Below are positions 30,615-40,723 of a stretch of 64,000 nt of DNA, one piece after another; the first letter of the stretch is position 1, and each line of letters opens with the position of its first letter. The translations under genes were made by a program, and so were the position numbers. The stretch spans positions 273,400-337,399 of the forward strand of contig NZ_FMTS01000002.1 of the NCBI RefSeq assembly GCF_900100255.1. Direction: 5' to 3'. The stretch comes from Asticcacaulis taihuensis. Its GTDB lineage: Bacteria > Pseudomonadota > Alphaproteobacteria > Caulobacterales > Caulobacteraceae. A model generated the notes under the pieces. It was not told where the DNA came from and made no database searches. It saw nothing but the letters and a program-made list of their open reading frames with translations.

Positions 30615-30702
30615 ACAGAGACCCGCCCGGTTTGCCAAGCGCTATACGCGCACCGACCGCGGCCTTGCGGGAATGAACCGAAGCGGGTTACGGAAAGCAC
30701 AC

Positions 30703-31524
30703 ATGACCCTGCATATTGTCGATGAACTGATCCATGAGCGCGCGCCGAAACTGGTGCGGTCACCGGCCTGGCCGGTGGTCAGGCCGGTGCTCTACACGGT
30801 TCTGGGGCGCAACAAGGCCGTGCGCATGGCCGACGCCATTGCCGGCATGGCGGGGCCTGAGGCGCTCGATTACGTCTCCGACCTGCTGTCGCTTGAGGTG
30901 GCAGCCCCTCATCTCGATCGGCTGCCTGCAAGCGGCCGCTGCCTCATGGTCTGCAATCACCCAACCGGAATCGCCGACGGCATCGCCGTCTATGACGCCA
31001 TCCTGAGGCGGCGACCGGATGCCATCTTCTTCGCCAATGCCGACGCCCTGCGCGTCAATCCGCGCTTTGCCGAGGCCCTGATCCCGGTGGAATGGGTCGA
31101 GGCCAAGCGCACCCGCGAGAAGACACGCCTGACCCTGCAAGGGGCGAAGGACGCGTTCGAACGTGAACGCTGCGTGGTGATGTTCCCGGCCGGACGGCTG
31201 GCGCGGCGCAACGCGAAGGGCCAGTTGATCGATCCGCCCTGGGCGCCGACGGCGGTTTCGTTGGCGCAGAAATATGCGGCGCCGATCGTGCCGGTGCATG
31301 TGGCCGGACCGGACAGCGTGTGGTTTCACCTGTTCAACCGCTTTTCTCAGGAACTGCGCGACATCACACTCTTCCACGAATTGCTGAACAAGGCCGGCAA
31401 GCGCTTCGACCTGACTGTCGGGCCGCTGATCGATCCGCAGGCGGAAGGACTGGAAACCGAGCGCCTGAAAGCCTATGTCGAGTTGCAACTGCCGGAAACG
31501 CCGGATAAGGTTTTTCATGCCTGA
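30703..31524 (+). CDS. PlsC-like lysophospholipid acyltransferase
   Basis: The 273-residue protein has the glycerolipid acyltransferase motifs: a variant of HX4D, NHPTGIADG, and VVMFPAGRLA in place of the FPEGTR box. It should transfer an acyl chain to a lysolipid at the inner membrane. The ATG at 30703 has GGAAAG 7 bp upstream and is preferred to an upstream one at 30673. It overlaps tsaE by eight bases, so it heads the coupled chain through addA. Confidence 0.8.
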   Translation: MTLHIVDELIHERAPKLVRSPAWPVVRPVLYTVLGRNKAVRMADAIAGMAGPEALDYVSDLLSLEVAAPHLDRLPASGRCLMVCNHPTGIADGIAVYDAILRRRPDAIFFANADALRVNPRFAEALIPVEWVEAKRTREKTRLTLQGAKDAFERERCVVMFPAGRLARRNAKGQLIDPPWAPTAVSLAQKYAAPIVPVHVAGPDSVWFHLFNRFSQELRDITLFHELLNKAGKRFDLTVGPLIDPQAEGLETERLKAYVELQLPETPDKVFHA

Positions 31525-31975
31525 AGCCATTGACCTTTCCCGACCGCATACCCTGTACCTGCCCGATGAAGCCGCCACGACCGCACTGGGGACGCGCATC
31601 GCGCCGCTGCTGAAAGCCGGTGATGTCATCTACCTGCAAGGCGAACTCGGCATGGGCAAGTCGTCCCTGGCGCGCGCGATCGTCCGTGCCCTGACAAATC
31701 CCGATCAGGACGTGCCCTCCCCCACCTTTACCCTGATGCAGACCTATGACGGTCCCGGTTTCGAAATCGCCCATCTCGATCTCTACCGTCTGAAATCGCC
31801 GGAAGAGTCCTACGAACTGGCACTCGACGACGCCGTGCCGCACAGTGTCCTGCTGATCGAATGGCCGCAGCGCCTGGGGCATTTGGGCTTTGATGACCGT
31901 TTCGATATTAACCTGACTGAGGGCGAGGCAGGTGGCCGGCAGGTTGTCATGACTCCGCGGGGGCGTTTCCGATGA
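31517..31975 (+). CDS. tsaE: tRNA threonylcarbamoyladenosine biosynthesis ATPase TsaE
   Basis: TsaE is the small ATPase that works with TsaB and TsaD in making t6A37 of tRNAs. The 152-residue protein has the Walker A box QGELGMGKSS, SPTFTLMQ, the HLDLYRL switch motif and IEWPQR. The start at 31517 lies inside the end of the acyltransferase gene. Its stop overlaps the amgK start in an ATGA. Confidence 0.95.
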   Translation: MPEAIDLSRPHTLYLPDEAATTALGTRIAPLLKAGDVIYLQGELGMGKSSLARAIVRALTNPDQDVPSPTFTLMQTYDGPGFEIAHLDLYRLKSPEESYELALDDAVPHSVLLIEWPQRLGHLGFDDRFDINLTEGEAGGRQVVMTPRGRFR

Positions 31976-33048
31976 GCAACCGCGAAGCCTTGAAACAGAA
32001 CTTCCTGACGAGCCACGGCTTTGCTGATGCCGAGCGCCATGCCTTGCCGGGCGATGCCTCGACGCGTCGCTATGAACGCCTGGCCTGCCCGGATGGCCGC
32101 CGCTTCATGCTGATGGACCAGCCGCCGAACGATGCCTTACCTTGCGCGCCCGCAGATACGCCGGATGAGCGGTACGCCAAGGGATATTTCGCTCTCGCCC
32201 GGCTGTCGGGCGGGCGTCTGGAAGCCTTTGTAGCCGTGGCGCAGTATCTGCGGGCGCAAGGGCTTTCCGCGCCTGAAATCATTGCGGCCGATACCGCCAA
32301 TGGCCTGCTGATCAGCGAGGATCTGGGCGACAGCCTGTTTGTCTCGCTGATCGAAAAGGGCGAGGCTGCGGCGCCGCTCTATCTCGCGGCCATCGAGGTT
32401 CAGGCCAAGCTGCATGAGACCGCCCCGCCCGATATTCTGGCGGGTGGCTGGCCGCTGCTGGTCTATGACGATCTGGCGCTGAAAACCGGCGCGGATGTCT
32501 TTACCGAATGGTATCCGCAATATGATCGTTCGATCGCGTTGACCGCGCAGGCCCTGACCGAGTGGGAATTCCTCTGGGCGCCGCGCCGCCAGCGGGCCGA
32601 GGCCGGGGCCAGCGTGTTTATCCATCGTGACTTCCATGCCGAAAACCTGATCTGGCTGCCGGAACGCGAGGGCGTGGCCCGTGTCGGTCTGATCGATTTC
32701 CAGGATGCCCTGCGCGCCCATCCCGCCTGGGACCTGTTGTCATTGTTGCAGGATGCCCGGCGCGATGTCTCTCCGGCGCTGGAAGCCCAGTGCCTCGATC
32801 ATTATTTCGCCCTGCGTCCGCAGGTCGATCGGGCGGATTTCATGCGCGACTACACCGCCTTGGCGACGCTGAATGCCGCGCGCATTCTCGGCGTTTTTTC
32901 CCGCCTGGTGACGCGCGATAACAAGCCGAAATATGAAGCCTTTATCCCGCGCACGTGGGGCCATCTGAAACGCAATCTCGCCACCAAGGGCATGGAAGAC
33001 CTGCGAAGCTGGTTTTTGCGCAATGGATTTGGAGACCGGCTGACATGA
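31972..33048 (+). CDS. amgK: N-acetylmuramate/N-acetylglucosamine anomeric kinase
   Basis: AmgK phosphorylates MurNAc or GlcNAc at C1 in peptidoglycan recycling that bypasses de novo UDP-MurNAc synthesis and can confer fosfomycin tolerance. The 358-residue protein has the aminoglycoside-phosphotransferase fold with GDASTRRY (27-34), the catalytic loop HRDFHAEN (218-225, Asp220) and the metal-binding IDFQD (241-245). Its partner murU follows with a four-base ATGA overlap, which supports the assignment. The pair is known in Pseudomonas and Caulobacter. Confidence 0.92.
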   Translation: MSNREALKQNFLTSHGFADAERHALPGDASTRRYERLACPDGRRFMLMDQPPNDALPCAPADTPDERYAKGYFALARLSGGRLEAFVAVAQYLRAQGLSAPEIIAADTANGLLISEDLGDSLFVSLIEKGEAAAPLYLAAIEVQAKLHETAPPDILAGGWPLLVYDDLALKTGADVFTEWYPQYDRSIALTAQALTEWEFLWAPRRQRAEAGASVFIHRDFHAENLIWLPEREGVARVGLIDFQDALRAHPAWDLLSLLQDARRDVSPALEAQCLDHYFALRPQVDRADFMRDYTALATLNAARILGVFSRLVTRDNKPKYEAFIPRTWGHLKRNLATKGMEDLRSWFLRNGFGDRLT

Positions 33049-33755
33049 TACCCGAAACCGCATTTATTCTGGCCGCCGGCCTTGGCACCCGTATGCGCCC
33101 GTTGACCGATAACCGTCCCAAGGCACTGGTCGAGGTCGGCGGCCGCAGCCTGATCGATCATATGCTCGATCGCCTGGTTGCGGCGGGGGCTAAGCGGTTC
33201 GTGATCAATGTCCACTATTTCGCCGACCGGCTGGAGGCGCATCTGAAGGCGCGGACCGATCTCGACATCATTATCTCCGATGAACGCGACGCCCTGCTGG
33301 AAACCGGCGGCGGGCTGAAAAAGGCGCGCCCTCTGCTGGGTGAAGCCCCCATCTGGGTGGCCAATATCGATAGCGTCTGGATAGAAAGTGATCCGGACGG
33401 TACGGCGCTCAAGGCCCTGTGCGATCAGTGGAATACGGATGAAATGGATGCCGCGCTTCTGGTGACGGCTATGGAAACCAGTCACGGCTTCGACGGACCG
33501 GGCGATTTCTTTCTGAACGATGGCCGGCTGGCCTTCCGCAATGACGCAGCCTCGGCCCCGTGGAACTATATGGGCGTGCATATCACCAAGCCACAGATCG
33601 TCTATGCCGAACCGGACGGCGCGTTTTCGCTGTCGCGCATCTGGCGGCGCCTGGCGCCTGAAGGCCGGCTGCACGGCACGGTTTTCACCGGTGAATGGAT
33701 GCATGTCGGCGATCCGGCGGCGCGCGATTTCGCCGAGGCACGGCTCAAGGCATGA
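33045..33755 (+). CDS. murU: N-acetylmuramate alpha-1-phosphate uridylyltransferase
   Basis: MurU converts MurNAc-1-phosphate and UTP to UDP-MurNAc, the second step after AmgK. The 236-residue nucleotidyltransferase has the signature LAAGLGTRMRPLT with PKALVEVGG, VNVHYF-like INVHYFAD, and ETGGGLKKA. The ATG at 33045 overlaps the amgK stop, and its own stop overlaps addB. Confidence 0.92.
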   Translation: MIPETAFILAAGLGTRMRPLTDNRPKALVEVGGRSLIDHMLDRLVAAGAKRFVINVHYFADRLEAHLKARTDLDIIISDERDALLETGGGLKKARPLLGEAPIWVANIDSVWIESDPDGTALKALCDQWNTDEMDAALLVTAMETSHGFDGPGDFFLNDGRLAFRNDAASAPWNYMGVHITKPQIVYAEPDGAFSLSRIWRRLAPEGRLHGTVFTGEWMHVGDPAARDFAEARLKA

Positions 33756-36700
33756 GTGGGGCCGACATCTTCGCCCAGCCGGGGCCGCGCTGGTTCACCG
33801 TCCCGTCCGGGCGCTGTTTTCTGGACGATCTGGCGCGCGGCATCTGCGAGGCCCTGGGCGACCGGCTTTCGACCGCGCAGATACTGACCCCGACGCGACG
33901 CGGCGCACGGGCCATGGCGCGATCCTTCTCGCAACAGGCGCGCAATGGCGCCCTGCTCCTGCCGCAGATACGGGCTATCGGCGATCTCGATGAAGGCGAA
34001 CCGCCGTTCGATCTTGAAGCCCTGGCGCTCGATCTGCCGCCGGCGCTTTCGCCCCTGCGCCGCCGCTTCGAACTGGCGCGCCTGATCACGGCAGAATATG
34101 ACGGACTGGAAGGCCGCGATGTTTCGACCAAACTGGCGCTCGAGCTGGCCGATAGCCTGGCCGGGTTTTTCGATTCGCTCGCCCTGGAAGAGATAGACGC
34201 CACCGACCGGCTGGAAAGCCTCGTTTCCGGCCTGGGTGGCGACCAGTATGTGCTGGAAAGCTGGGCCGAGCATTGGCAGATATCGGCGAAATTCCTCAAT
34301 GTGGCCGTGCGCGCCTGGCCGAAGCGTCTGGCCGAACTGGGGCTGATGGACCCGTCGCAGCGGCAGGTCACCCTGATCCGGCGCCTGGTTGATCAGTGGA
34401 CGGATCATCCGCCGCGCACCCCGCTGATCGTGGCGGGAACCACTGGTTCCGCCCCTTCAATGGCCGACCTGATGCATATCGTGGCCAATGCCGAACAAGG
34501 CGCCGTGGTGCTGCCGGGGCTCGACCTGCATCTCGATGAAGCCGTCTGGGCGCAGATCGAGGACTCACATCCGCAAGGCACGATGAAGCGCACACTGGAT
34601 CGCCACGGAATTGCGCGCGATCAGGTGCAGACCTGGCCCGCTTCGATGGAGGCCGACCGCAAGGGTGATGCCCGCCGGCGCCTGCTCAATGAAGCCCTGC
34701 GCCCCGCCGAGGCCACGAAGGACTGGCTGGCCCAGATCGCCGTGCTCAAGGCCGAGGAAGGCGATACCCTCACCGAGGGCCTGAAGGGCCTGAGCGAAAT
34801 CAAGACAGCGCGCGATGAAGAGGCGGCTTCGGTCATTGCGCTGCTGATGCGCGAGGCCCTGGAAACGCCCGGCAAGGTCGTGGCCCTGATCACGCCGGAT
34901 ATTTCCCTATCACGCCGGGTGGCCGCGCGGCTGTCGCGCTGGGGGCTGCAACCGGATTCCTCGGCGGGCGAGCCGCTGGCCAATACGCCGGTCGGGCGGT
35001 TTCTGCTCGATGTGCTGGCCCTGCTGGAAACGCCGCACGATCCGGTGCGCCTGCTCAGCCTGTTGGGTCACCCGTGGTGCCGGTTCGCCGATCATTTCGG
35101 CCGTTACGGGCTGGAAAAGGGCGCCTTGCGAGGTGCGGCGCCGGCCAGTATCGACAGTATTACCCACAGGCTGGTGACACCAAACCATGAGGGCCGTGTC
35201 GATGAGGCGGCCACCGATCTGTGGGAACAATACCTCGCCCTGATCGAACCGGCGCAGGACTTTGCCTTCACCGATCTCGGCCGCTCGGTTGCTCGTATCG
35301 TCACCCTGGCTGAAAGCCTGGCGATGGAAGACGGTCAGGTGCTGTGGTCTGGCGCGCCGGGTTTGCAGGCTTCGGAACTGCTGGCCGAACTGATCCGCGA
35401 AAGCGCCGGATTCCCGGTCTCCGGCACGCGCGAGGTCTGCGATATCCTGCGCCACCTCATTAATCAGGGCAAGGTGCGCACCGGCGGCAACACCCACCCG
35501 CGCCTGCTGATCCTGGGCGCCATCGAGGCGCGACTGGTCAAGGCTGACCGGCTGATCCTGGCCGGCCTGGAAGAAGGGGTATGGCCGCAGGCGGCGGCGC
35601 TCGATCCGTTTTTGTCGCGGCCCATGCGCCAAACCTTGGGCCTGCCGACGCCGGAGCGCCGCACCGGTCTTTCCGCGCATGATTTCGTCCAGGCGGCCGC
35701 CGCGCCTGAGGTCTTTCTCATCACCCGCCACCGCCGCGAAGGCGAGCCGCAGGTGGCCTCGCGCTGGCTGTGGCGGCTGCAAACCCTGTGCGACGGTGCG
35801 GGCCTGAAAATCCCGACTGACGGGCGCTATCTCGACTGGGCGCGAGCTATGGATGCCGGATTGAAAACGAGGCCGGCCGGCCTGAAACCGGCTGTCCGAC
35901 CGGCGCCGAAACCACCCGTGTCTGTCCGGCCAATGTCGATGCCGGTGACGCAGGTCGAGGTCTTCGTGCGCGACCCCTACGCCATCTATGCACGGCGAAT
36001 TCTGGGCCTCAGGCCGCTCGACCGGCCCAATGAGCCGGTCGAGGCCCGTCAGCGCGGCACCGCCATTCACAAGAGCCTGGAGCGCTTCGCCGAGGCCGGC
36101 GTACTGGGTGACGAAGGTGTGCGCCGGTTAACAGAGATGCTGGAAGAGGAACTGACAGCAACCCATCTGTCACCGGCGCAGATGGCCCTGCAAAGGCCCC
36201 TGCTGGAAGGCATGGCGCGCGAATTCGTGAAATTCGAGACCGAGCGCCGCGCCGCCCGGCCACGCCTGGTCATCGAGCAGCAGGGCGAACTGAAACTGGC
36301 CACAGCTCTGGGGGAATTCATCCTGACGGCCAAGGCCGACCGCATCGAGGTGCGTGACGATGGTGTCGATATTCTCGATTTCAAGACTGGTCAGCCGCCT
36401 TCGGCCAAGGCGGTGGCGGCGGGATTCTATCCGCAATTGACCCTGACCGCCGCCATTATCCGCCACGGCGGCTTTGCCGGCATTGACCAGGAAAAATCAA
36501 TCGGCGAACTGCTCTATGTCCAGGTGACGCCGGACAAGACCGCCACGCGTAATGCCGTCCCCAAAGGCGAGATCGCCACTGACTTGGCCGAAAAGGCGCT
36601 GAACGGTATACGCCGCCGGCTGGACGATTACGCCGATCCGGACAAGCCCTATCTCTCCTGGACCGCGCCGCAATTCCAGAAGGTGCGCGGTGGCGATTAC

Positions 36701-36775
36701 GACCATCTGGCGCGGCTCTACGAATGGAGCGTGCTGGGCGACGAGGAAACGTCAGACGAGGAGGTTTCGGAATGA
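33752..36775 (+). CDS. addB: AddB subunit of the double-strand-break repair helicase/nuclease
   Basis: AddAB resects DNA ends to start RecA-dependent repair, the alphaproteobacterial equivalent of RecBCD. The 1007-residue protein begins with an inactivated helicase-like part (TPTRRGARAMARSF) and ends in a PDDEXK nuclease domain: RGTAIHKSLERF near residue 767 and ILDFKTG near 872. The start at 33752 follows from the ATGA overlap with murU. It overlaps addA in the same way. Confidence 0.95.
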   Translation: MSGADIFAQPGPRWFTVPSGRCFLDDLARGICEALGDRLSTAQILTPTRRGARAMARSFSQQARNGALLLPQIRAIGDLDEGEPPFDLEALALDLPPALSPLRRRFELARLITAEYDGLEGRDVSTKLALELADSLAGFFDSLALEEIDATDRLESLVSGLGGDQYVLESWAEHWQISAKFLNVAVRAWPKRLAELGLMDPSQRQVTLIRRLVDQWTDHPPRTPLIVAGTTGSAPSMADLMHIVANAEQGAVVLPGLDLHLDEAVWAQIEDSHPQGTMKRTLDRHGIARDQVQTWPASMEADRKGDARRRLLNEALRPAEATKDWLAQIAVLKAEEGDTLTEGLKGLSEIKTARDEEAASVIALLMREALETPGKVVALITPDISLSRRVAARLSRWGLQPDSSAGEPLANTPVGRFLLDVLALLETPHDPVRLLSLLGHPWCRFADHFGRYGLEKGALRGAAPASIDSITHRLVTPNHEGRVDEAATDLWEQYLALIEPAQDFAFTDLGRSVARIVTLAESLAMEDGQVLWSGAPGLQASELLAELIRESAGFPVSGTREVCDILRHLINQGKVRTGGNTHPRLLILGAIEARLVKADRLILAGLEEGVWPQAAALDPFLSRPMRQTLGLPTPERRTGLSAHDFVQAAAAPEVFLITRHRREGEPQVASRWLWRLQTLCDGAGLKIPTDGRYLDWARAMDAGLKTRPAGLKPAVRPAPKPPVSVRPMSMPVTQVEVFVRDPYAIYARRILGLRPLDRPNEPVEARQRGTAIHKSLERFAEAGVLGDEGVRRLTEMLEEELTATHLSPAQMALQRPLLEGMAREFVKFETERRAARPRLVIEQQGELKLATALGEFILTAKADRIEVRDDGVDILDFKTGQPPSAKAVAAGFYPQLTLTAAIIRHGGFAGIDQEKSIGELLYVQVTPDKTATRNAVPKGEIATDLAEKALNGIRRRLDDYADPDKPYLSWTAPQFQKVRGGDYDHLARLYEWSVLGDEETSDEEVSE

Positions 36776-39700
36776 GCGCCCAGAATATCGCCGCCGATCC
36801 GAAAGCCTCGGCCTTCCTGACCGCCAATGCCGGATCGGGCAAGACCTCCACCCTGGTCAATCGCGTCACGCGCCTGCTGCTCAATGGCGCCAAGCCGGAA
36901 CGCATTCTGTGCGTCACCTATACCAAGGCCGCCGCCGCCGAAATGCAGGAACGCCTGTTCGATCAGTTAGGCCAGTGGGCGATCCGCAGCGATGACGAGT
37001 TGCGGGCCGATCTGGAGCGCATCGATGAATCGCCACACGACCTGGCCCGCGCCCGCGCCCTCTTCGCCAGGGCGCTGGAAACGCCGGGCGGGCTGAAGAT
37101 CCAGACGATCCACGGCTTTTGTGAAAAGCTGCTGCGCCGCTTCCCGCTCGAAGCCGGGCTGTCTCCGGCCTTTCAGGTGCTGGATGACCTGATCGGCGGC
37201 GAACTGGCGGCCAGGGCGTCCGCCGAATTGCTGACCCTTGAGGCGGCAGAATTTCGCGCCACCACGGAAGCCCGCGACCGTTTGATCCGTAAGCTGAAGG
37301 TTTCCGGTTTCGAGCGGCTGCTGTCGCAGTTCATCCACCAGCATGATGACCTTAAAGCCGCTTTCGAGGCTTTGATGGCCCGGCAAAAGAACTGGATGCT
37401 CGGCATTTTCCAGAGCCTGGAGCTGGATGAACTGACCTCGCCCGAAGAGATCATTGCCGATTACGAAAACAGCCTCTACTGGCCCGGCATAGAAGGTCTG
37501 GCGCGCTCCATGGCGACGACGGAAGGGGCTTACAACCAGAAGACCGGCGCCAAATTGCTGGCGGTGATCGAGGCACATAATGCCGGACGCTTCGATATTC
37601 ATGACTGGTACAAGTGCTTCTATACCGACAAGGGCACATTCAGCAGCCATACCTATTCCGGCAAGGCCAGCGAGGCGGACCGGCAGGAGTTGCACCGCCT
37701 GGCCGAGGGCGTGCCGGCGGTGATGAACCAGGCGCGGGCGGCGGAAATCGCCGGCAATACGCTCGATGCCCTGCTGCTGTTCCATGCCTTCAGCAATATC
37801 TACCAGAAACGCAAGACCGACGAAGGCGCGCTCGATTTCCAGGACCTGATCAACAAGGCGAAAGACCTGCTGTCGCGCGGCGATATGGCAAGCTGGGTGC
37901 TGTTCAAGCTCGATGGCGGGCTGGAACATATCCTCGTCGACGAGGCGCAGGATACCTCGGAAGACCAGTGGGTGATCGTCAAATCCCTGGCCGAGGATTT
38001 CTTCAGCGGGCGGGGACAGGTCAGCGACGCGCAATTGCGCACGGTCTTTGCCGTGGGCGATGAAAAGCAGTCGATCTACGGCTTCCAGGGCGCCCGGCCG
38101 GACAAGTTTTCCGAGGCGCGCCAGTATTTCATCGGCCGGGCCGTGGCGGCCGGGCAAAGCCCGCGCGTGCCGGAACTGATCCTGTCCTACCGCACCCTGC
38201 CGGAAATCCTCGGTTTCGTCGACGCCGTCTATAACGCGCAGGATCTTTCCCACGCCCTGACGCTCGATTATAACCACGTCATCACCCACGAAGCCTTCCG
38301 CCTCAAGGAAAAGGGCCTGGTCGAGCTGTGGCCGCAGGCCCAGCCGATCGATGCGCCGGAGGTGACGGCGGATGATGTCGATATTGCCCCGGTCGATGCC
38401 GGCGCGCGCGATCCGGCCGCCAAACGGCTGGCCAGGCAACTGGCGGCGACCATCCGTTCCGAAATCGAGAACGGCCGTGTGGTTTTCAGCAAGGCCGGTG
38501 AGCCGCGGCCACTTCATGCCGGCGATGTGCTGATTCTGGTGCGCAAGCGCGACGCCCTGTTCGAGCATATCATCCGTGAACTGAAGATGGCCGGTGTGCC
38601 GGTTTCCGGTGCCGACCGGCTTAAGCTGGGCGACCATATCGCCTTCCAGGATCTGCGCGCCCTGATGCGCTTTTGTTTGCAACCAAATGACAACCTGTCC
38701 CTGGCCTGTGTCCTGCGCTCGCCGCTGTGCGACCTGGGCGAAGACGATCTCTACGCCCTGGCGCAGGGCCGGGAGGGCGCGCTGTGGGGCCGCCTGCGCG
38801 ATCATCCGGAGACGGAAGGCCGCTTTGCCGAGGCACGAGCCTTCCTGTACTGGGCGCTGGCAACGGCCCGTGATCTGACGGCGTTCGATTTCCTGGCGCG
38901 GGTGCTTAATCGCCGCGATGGCGAGGGCCGCTCTATCAAGCAGCGCTTCCTGACCCGCCTGGGCGACGAATGCGAAGACGTGCTGGAGGAAACCCAGGCC
39001 CTGGCGCTGAAGGGCGAAGGTATCGGCCTGAACGGGCTCTCCGCCTGCCTGGACCTGTTCGAATTCCGAGCCGCCCAGATCAAGCGCGAACAGGAAGAAG
39101 GCGGCCGCAGTGTGCGGGTGATGACGGTTCACGGCTCGAAAGGGCTGGAAGCGCCGTGGGTCATCCTGCCGATCGGCCCGCAGCACACCAGCGCCAGCAA
39201 GGATGACCTGTTGCTGCGTGGCGATGATGGCAGCCTCTATCTCTGCGCCAATGGCCGCAAGGGCGATACGGCGGGTATCGCGGACATTCGCGCCGGCAAG
39301 GCGCTGAAGGACGAGCAGGAGGGCTTGCGCCTGCTTTACGTGGCCCTGACGCGCGCCCGCGACCGCCTGACGCTGTGCGGCTATGCCGGCAAAAAGACAC
39401 CGAAAGGTGTTGCCTTCGATCCGTGGTATGACCTGTTGTGCAACGCCTTCGATAAGCTGGCGCACAGTGTGGAGGCCATGCCGCTGAAAGCGCCGTTCGA
39501 TGACCTGGAACAGGCCCAGACCGCCGTGATCCGGCTTTACGGCCAGCGTTCCGCGACCCTGGCGGCCGAAGCCGCAATCGCGCCGCCGGAGGTCATTTTG
39601 CCGGACTTCGTCACCCGAATCTTTGCTCAGGCGGATATCGACGCCGAGCGTGGCCGCGAGCGCTGGGCGGCGATTTCGCAGATGGGCGACGAGGACCGCG

Positions 39701-40272
39701 AAGACAAAGAGCGCGCCCCCTCGCCGCTGGAATCGCAGAACGGCCTGGGCCGCTACCGCCGCGGCAACCTGATCCACAAGCTGTTTGAAATTTTGCCCGA
39801 TATCGTCCCGGAAAAACGCGGCGACGTGGCGGCGCGTTATCTTGACCGCCAGCCCGATCTCAATGCCAGCCAGCGCAGGGAAATGGCCGGGGCGGTCATG
39901 ACCGTGCTGACCGATCCGCGTTTCGCCGAAGCCTTCGGACCGGATTCGCGTCCGGAAGTGGCCTTGGCCGGCAGTATCGGCCGCAGCGCGCGCGGGGATG
40001 CCATCATGCTCTCCGGGCGCATCGACCGGCTGGTGGTAACGCCGGAGCGCGTGGTGATCATCGATTACAAATCCAACCGTCCGGCACCGAATCGGGCGGA
40101 GGACGCCGCTATCGCCTATCAGCGCCAGATGGCCGGTTACGTCGCCCTGCTGCGGCAAATCTATCCGCAAAAGACGGTGGAGGCCGCCCTGTTGTGGACC
40201 GATGGGCCGAAGTTGACGCCCTTAAGCGAGGCTTTAGTAAATCTCAGGCTTGATGAAATTCTCGTGCGTTGA
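36772..40272 (+). CDS. addA: AddA helicase/nuclease subunit
   Basis: The 1166-residue protein is a UvrD-type 3'-5' helicase with Walker A NAGSGKTS (19-26), ILCVTYTKAAAAEM, the DEAQDTSEDQW Walker B region, GDEKQSIYGFQGA, VMTVHGSKGLEAPW and LLYVALTRARDRL. A C-terminal nuclease domain shows SGRIDRLVV and IDYKSNRP around residue 1097. It completes the AddAB complex. The ATG lies in the addB stop (ATGA). Confidence 0.97.
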   Translation: MSAQNIAADPKASAFLTANAGSGKTSTLVNRVTRLLLNGAKPERILCVTYTKAAAAEMQERLFDQLGQWAIRSDDELRADLERIDESPHDLARARALFARALETPGGLKIQTIHGFCEKLLRRFPLEAGLSPAFQVLDDLIGGELAARASAELLTLEAAEFRATTEARDRLIRKLKVSGFERLLSQFIHQHDDLKAAFEALMARQKNWMLGIFQSLELDELTSPEEIIADYENSLYWPGIEGLARSMATTEGAYNQKTGAKLLAVIEAHNAGRFDIHDWYKCFYTDKGTFSSHTYSGKASEADRQELHRLAEGVPAVMNQARAAEIAGNTLDALLLFHAFSNIYQKRKTDEGALDFQDLINKAKDLLSRGDMASWVLFKLDGGLEHILVDEAQDTSEDQWVIVKSLAEDFFSGRGQVSDAQLRTVFAVGDEKQSIYGFQGARPDKFSEARQYFIGRAVAAGQSPRVPELILSYRTLPEILGFVDAVYNAQDLSHALTLDYNHVITHEAFRLKEKGLVELWPQAQPIDAPEVTADDVDIAPVDAGARDPAAKRLARQLAATIRSEIENGRVVFSKAGEPRPLHAGDVLILVRKRDALFEHIIRELKMAGVPVSGADRLKLGDHIAFQDLRALMRFCLQPNDNLSLACVLRSPLCDLGEDDLYALAQGREGALWGRLRDHPETEGRFAEARAFLYWALATARDLTAFDFLARVLNRRDGEGRSIKQRFLTRLGDECEDVLEETQALALKGEGIGLNGLSACLDLFEFRAAQIKREQEEGGRSVRVMTVHGSKGLEAPWVILPIGPQHTSASKDDLLLRGDDGSLYLCANGRKGDTAGIADIRAGKALKDEQEGLRLLYVALTRARDRLTLCGYAGKKTPKGVAFDPWYDLLCNAFDKLAHSVEAMPLKAPFDDLEQAQTAVIRLYGQRSATLAAEAAIAPPEVILPDFVTRIFAQADIDAERGRERWAAISQMGDEDREDKERAPSPLESQNGLGRYRRGNLIHKLFEILPDIVPEKRGDVAARYLDRQPDLNASQRREMAGAVMTVLTDPRFAEAFGPDSRPEVALAGSIGRSARGDAIMLSGRIDRLVVTPERVVIIDYKSNRPAPNRAEDAAIAYQRQMAGYVALLRQIYPQKTVEAALLWTDGPKLTPLSEALVNLRLDEILVR

Positions 40273-40325
40273 TTTCCGCCACCAATGCTCTTACATATTG
40301 GCCAATCGTTTGAAAGGAGCCGAAT

Positions 40326-40652
40326 ATGGCGACGCATAAAATTACCGACGAAAGCTTTGAGGCCGATGTTCTGAAGTCCGACACGCCGGTCCTGGTCGAT
40401 TTCTGGGCCGAATGGTGCGGCCCCTGTAAGCAGATCGCGCCGATTCTCGAAGAGCTGGCCGATGGCCTGGGCGGCAAGGTGAAGATCGCCAAGCTCAATA
40501 TCGAGGATTCGCCGATGACCCCGTCGCGCTTTGGCGTGCGCGGCATACCGACCATGATGCTGTTCAAGAATGGCCAGATGACCTCGATGAAGGTCGGCGC
40601 CATGCCCAAGGCGAAGCTGGTTGAATGGCTCGGCGAAAACGAAATCGCCTAA
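40326..40652 (+). CDS. trxA: Thioredoxin
   Basis: The 108-residue protein is a classical thioredoxin with the active site WCGPC (Cys31 and Cys34), the buried Asp in LVDFWAEW, and the cis-proline in GIPTMMLFKNGQ. It reduces protein disulfides in the cytosol and serves ribonucleotide reductase. AAAGGAG lies 7 bp before the ATG. It follows addA after 53 bp and ends in a terminator. Confidence 0.98.
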   Translation: MATHKITDESFEADVLKSDTPVLVDFWAEWCGPCKQIAPILEELADGLGGKVKIAKLNIEDSPMTPSRFGVRGIPTMMLFKNGQMTSMKVGAMPKAKLVEWLGENEIA

Positions 40653-40672
40653 GCGCAACCCATCTTAAGATC

Positions 40673-40708
40673 AAAAAAGCCCGTTGCGTCCGCGCAGCGG
40701 GTTTTTTT
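40673..40708 (+). terminator. Rho-independent terminator behind trxA
   Basis: CCCGTTGCG (40680-40688) pairs with CGCAGCGGG (40693-40701) with one G-T wobble and is followed by seven T; an A run precedes it. Confidence 0.88.
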
Positions 40709-40723
40709 CGATCTGGACTCCGG

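Noticed and set aside
36967-40170. 1067-codon frame antisense to addA
   Set aside because: Same cause: third-position GC bias keeps the opposite frame open. AddA motifs run across the whole region on the plus strand.
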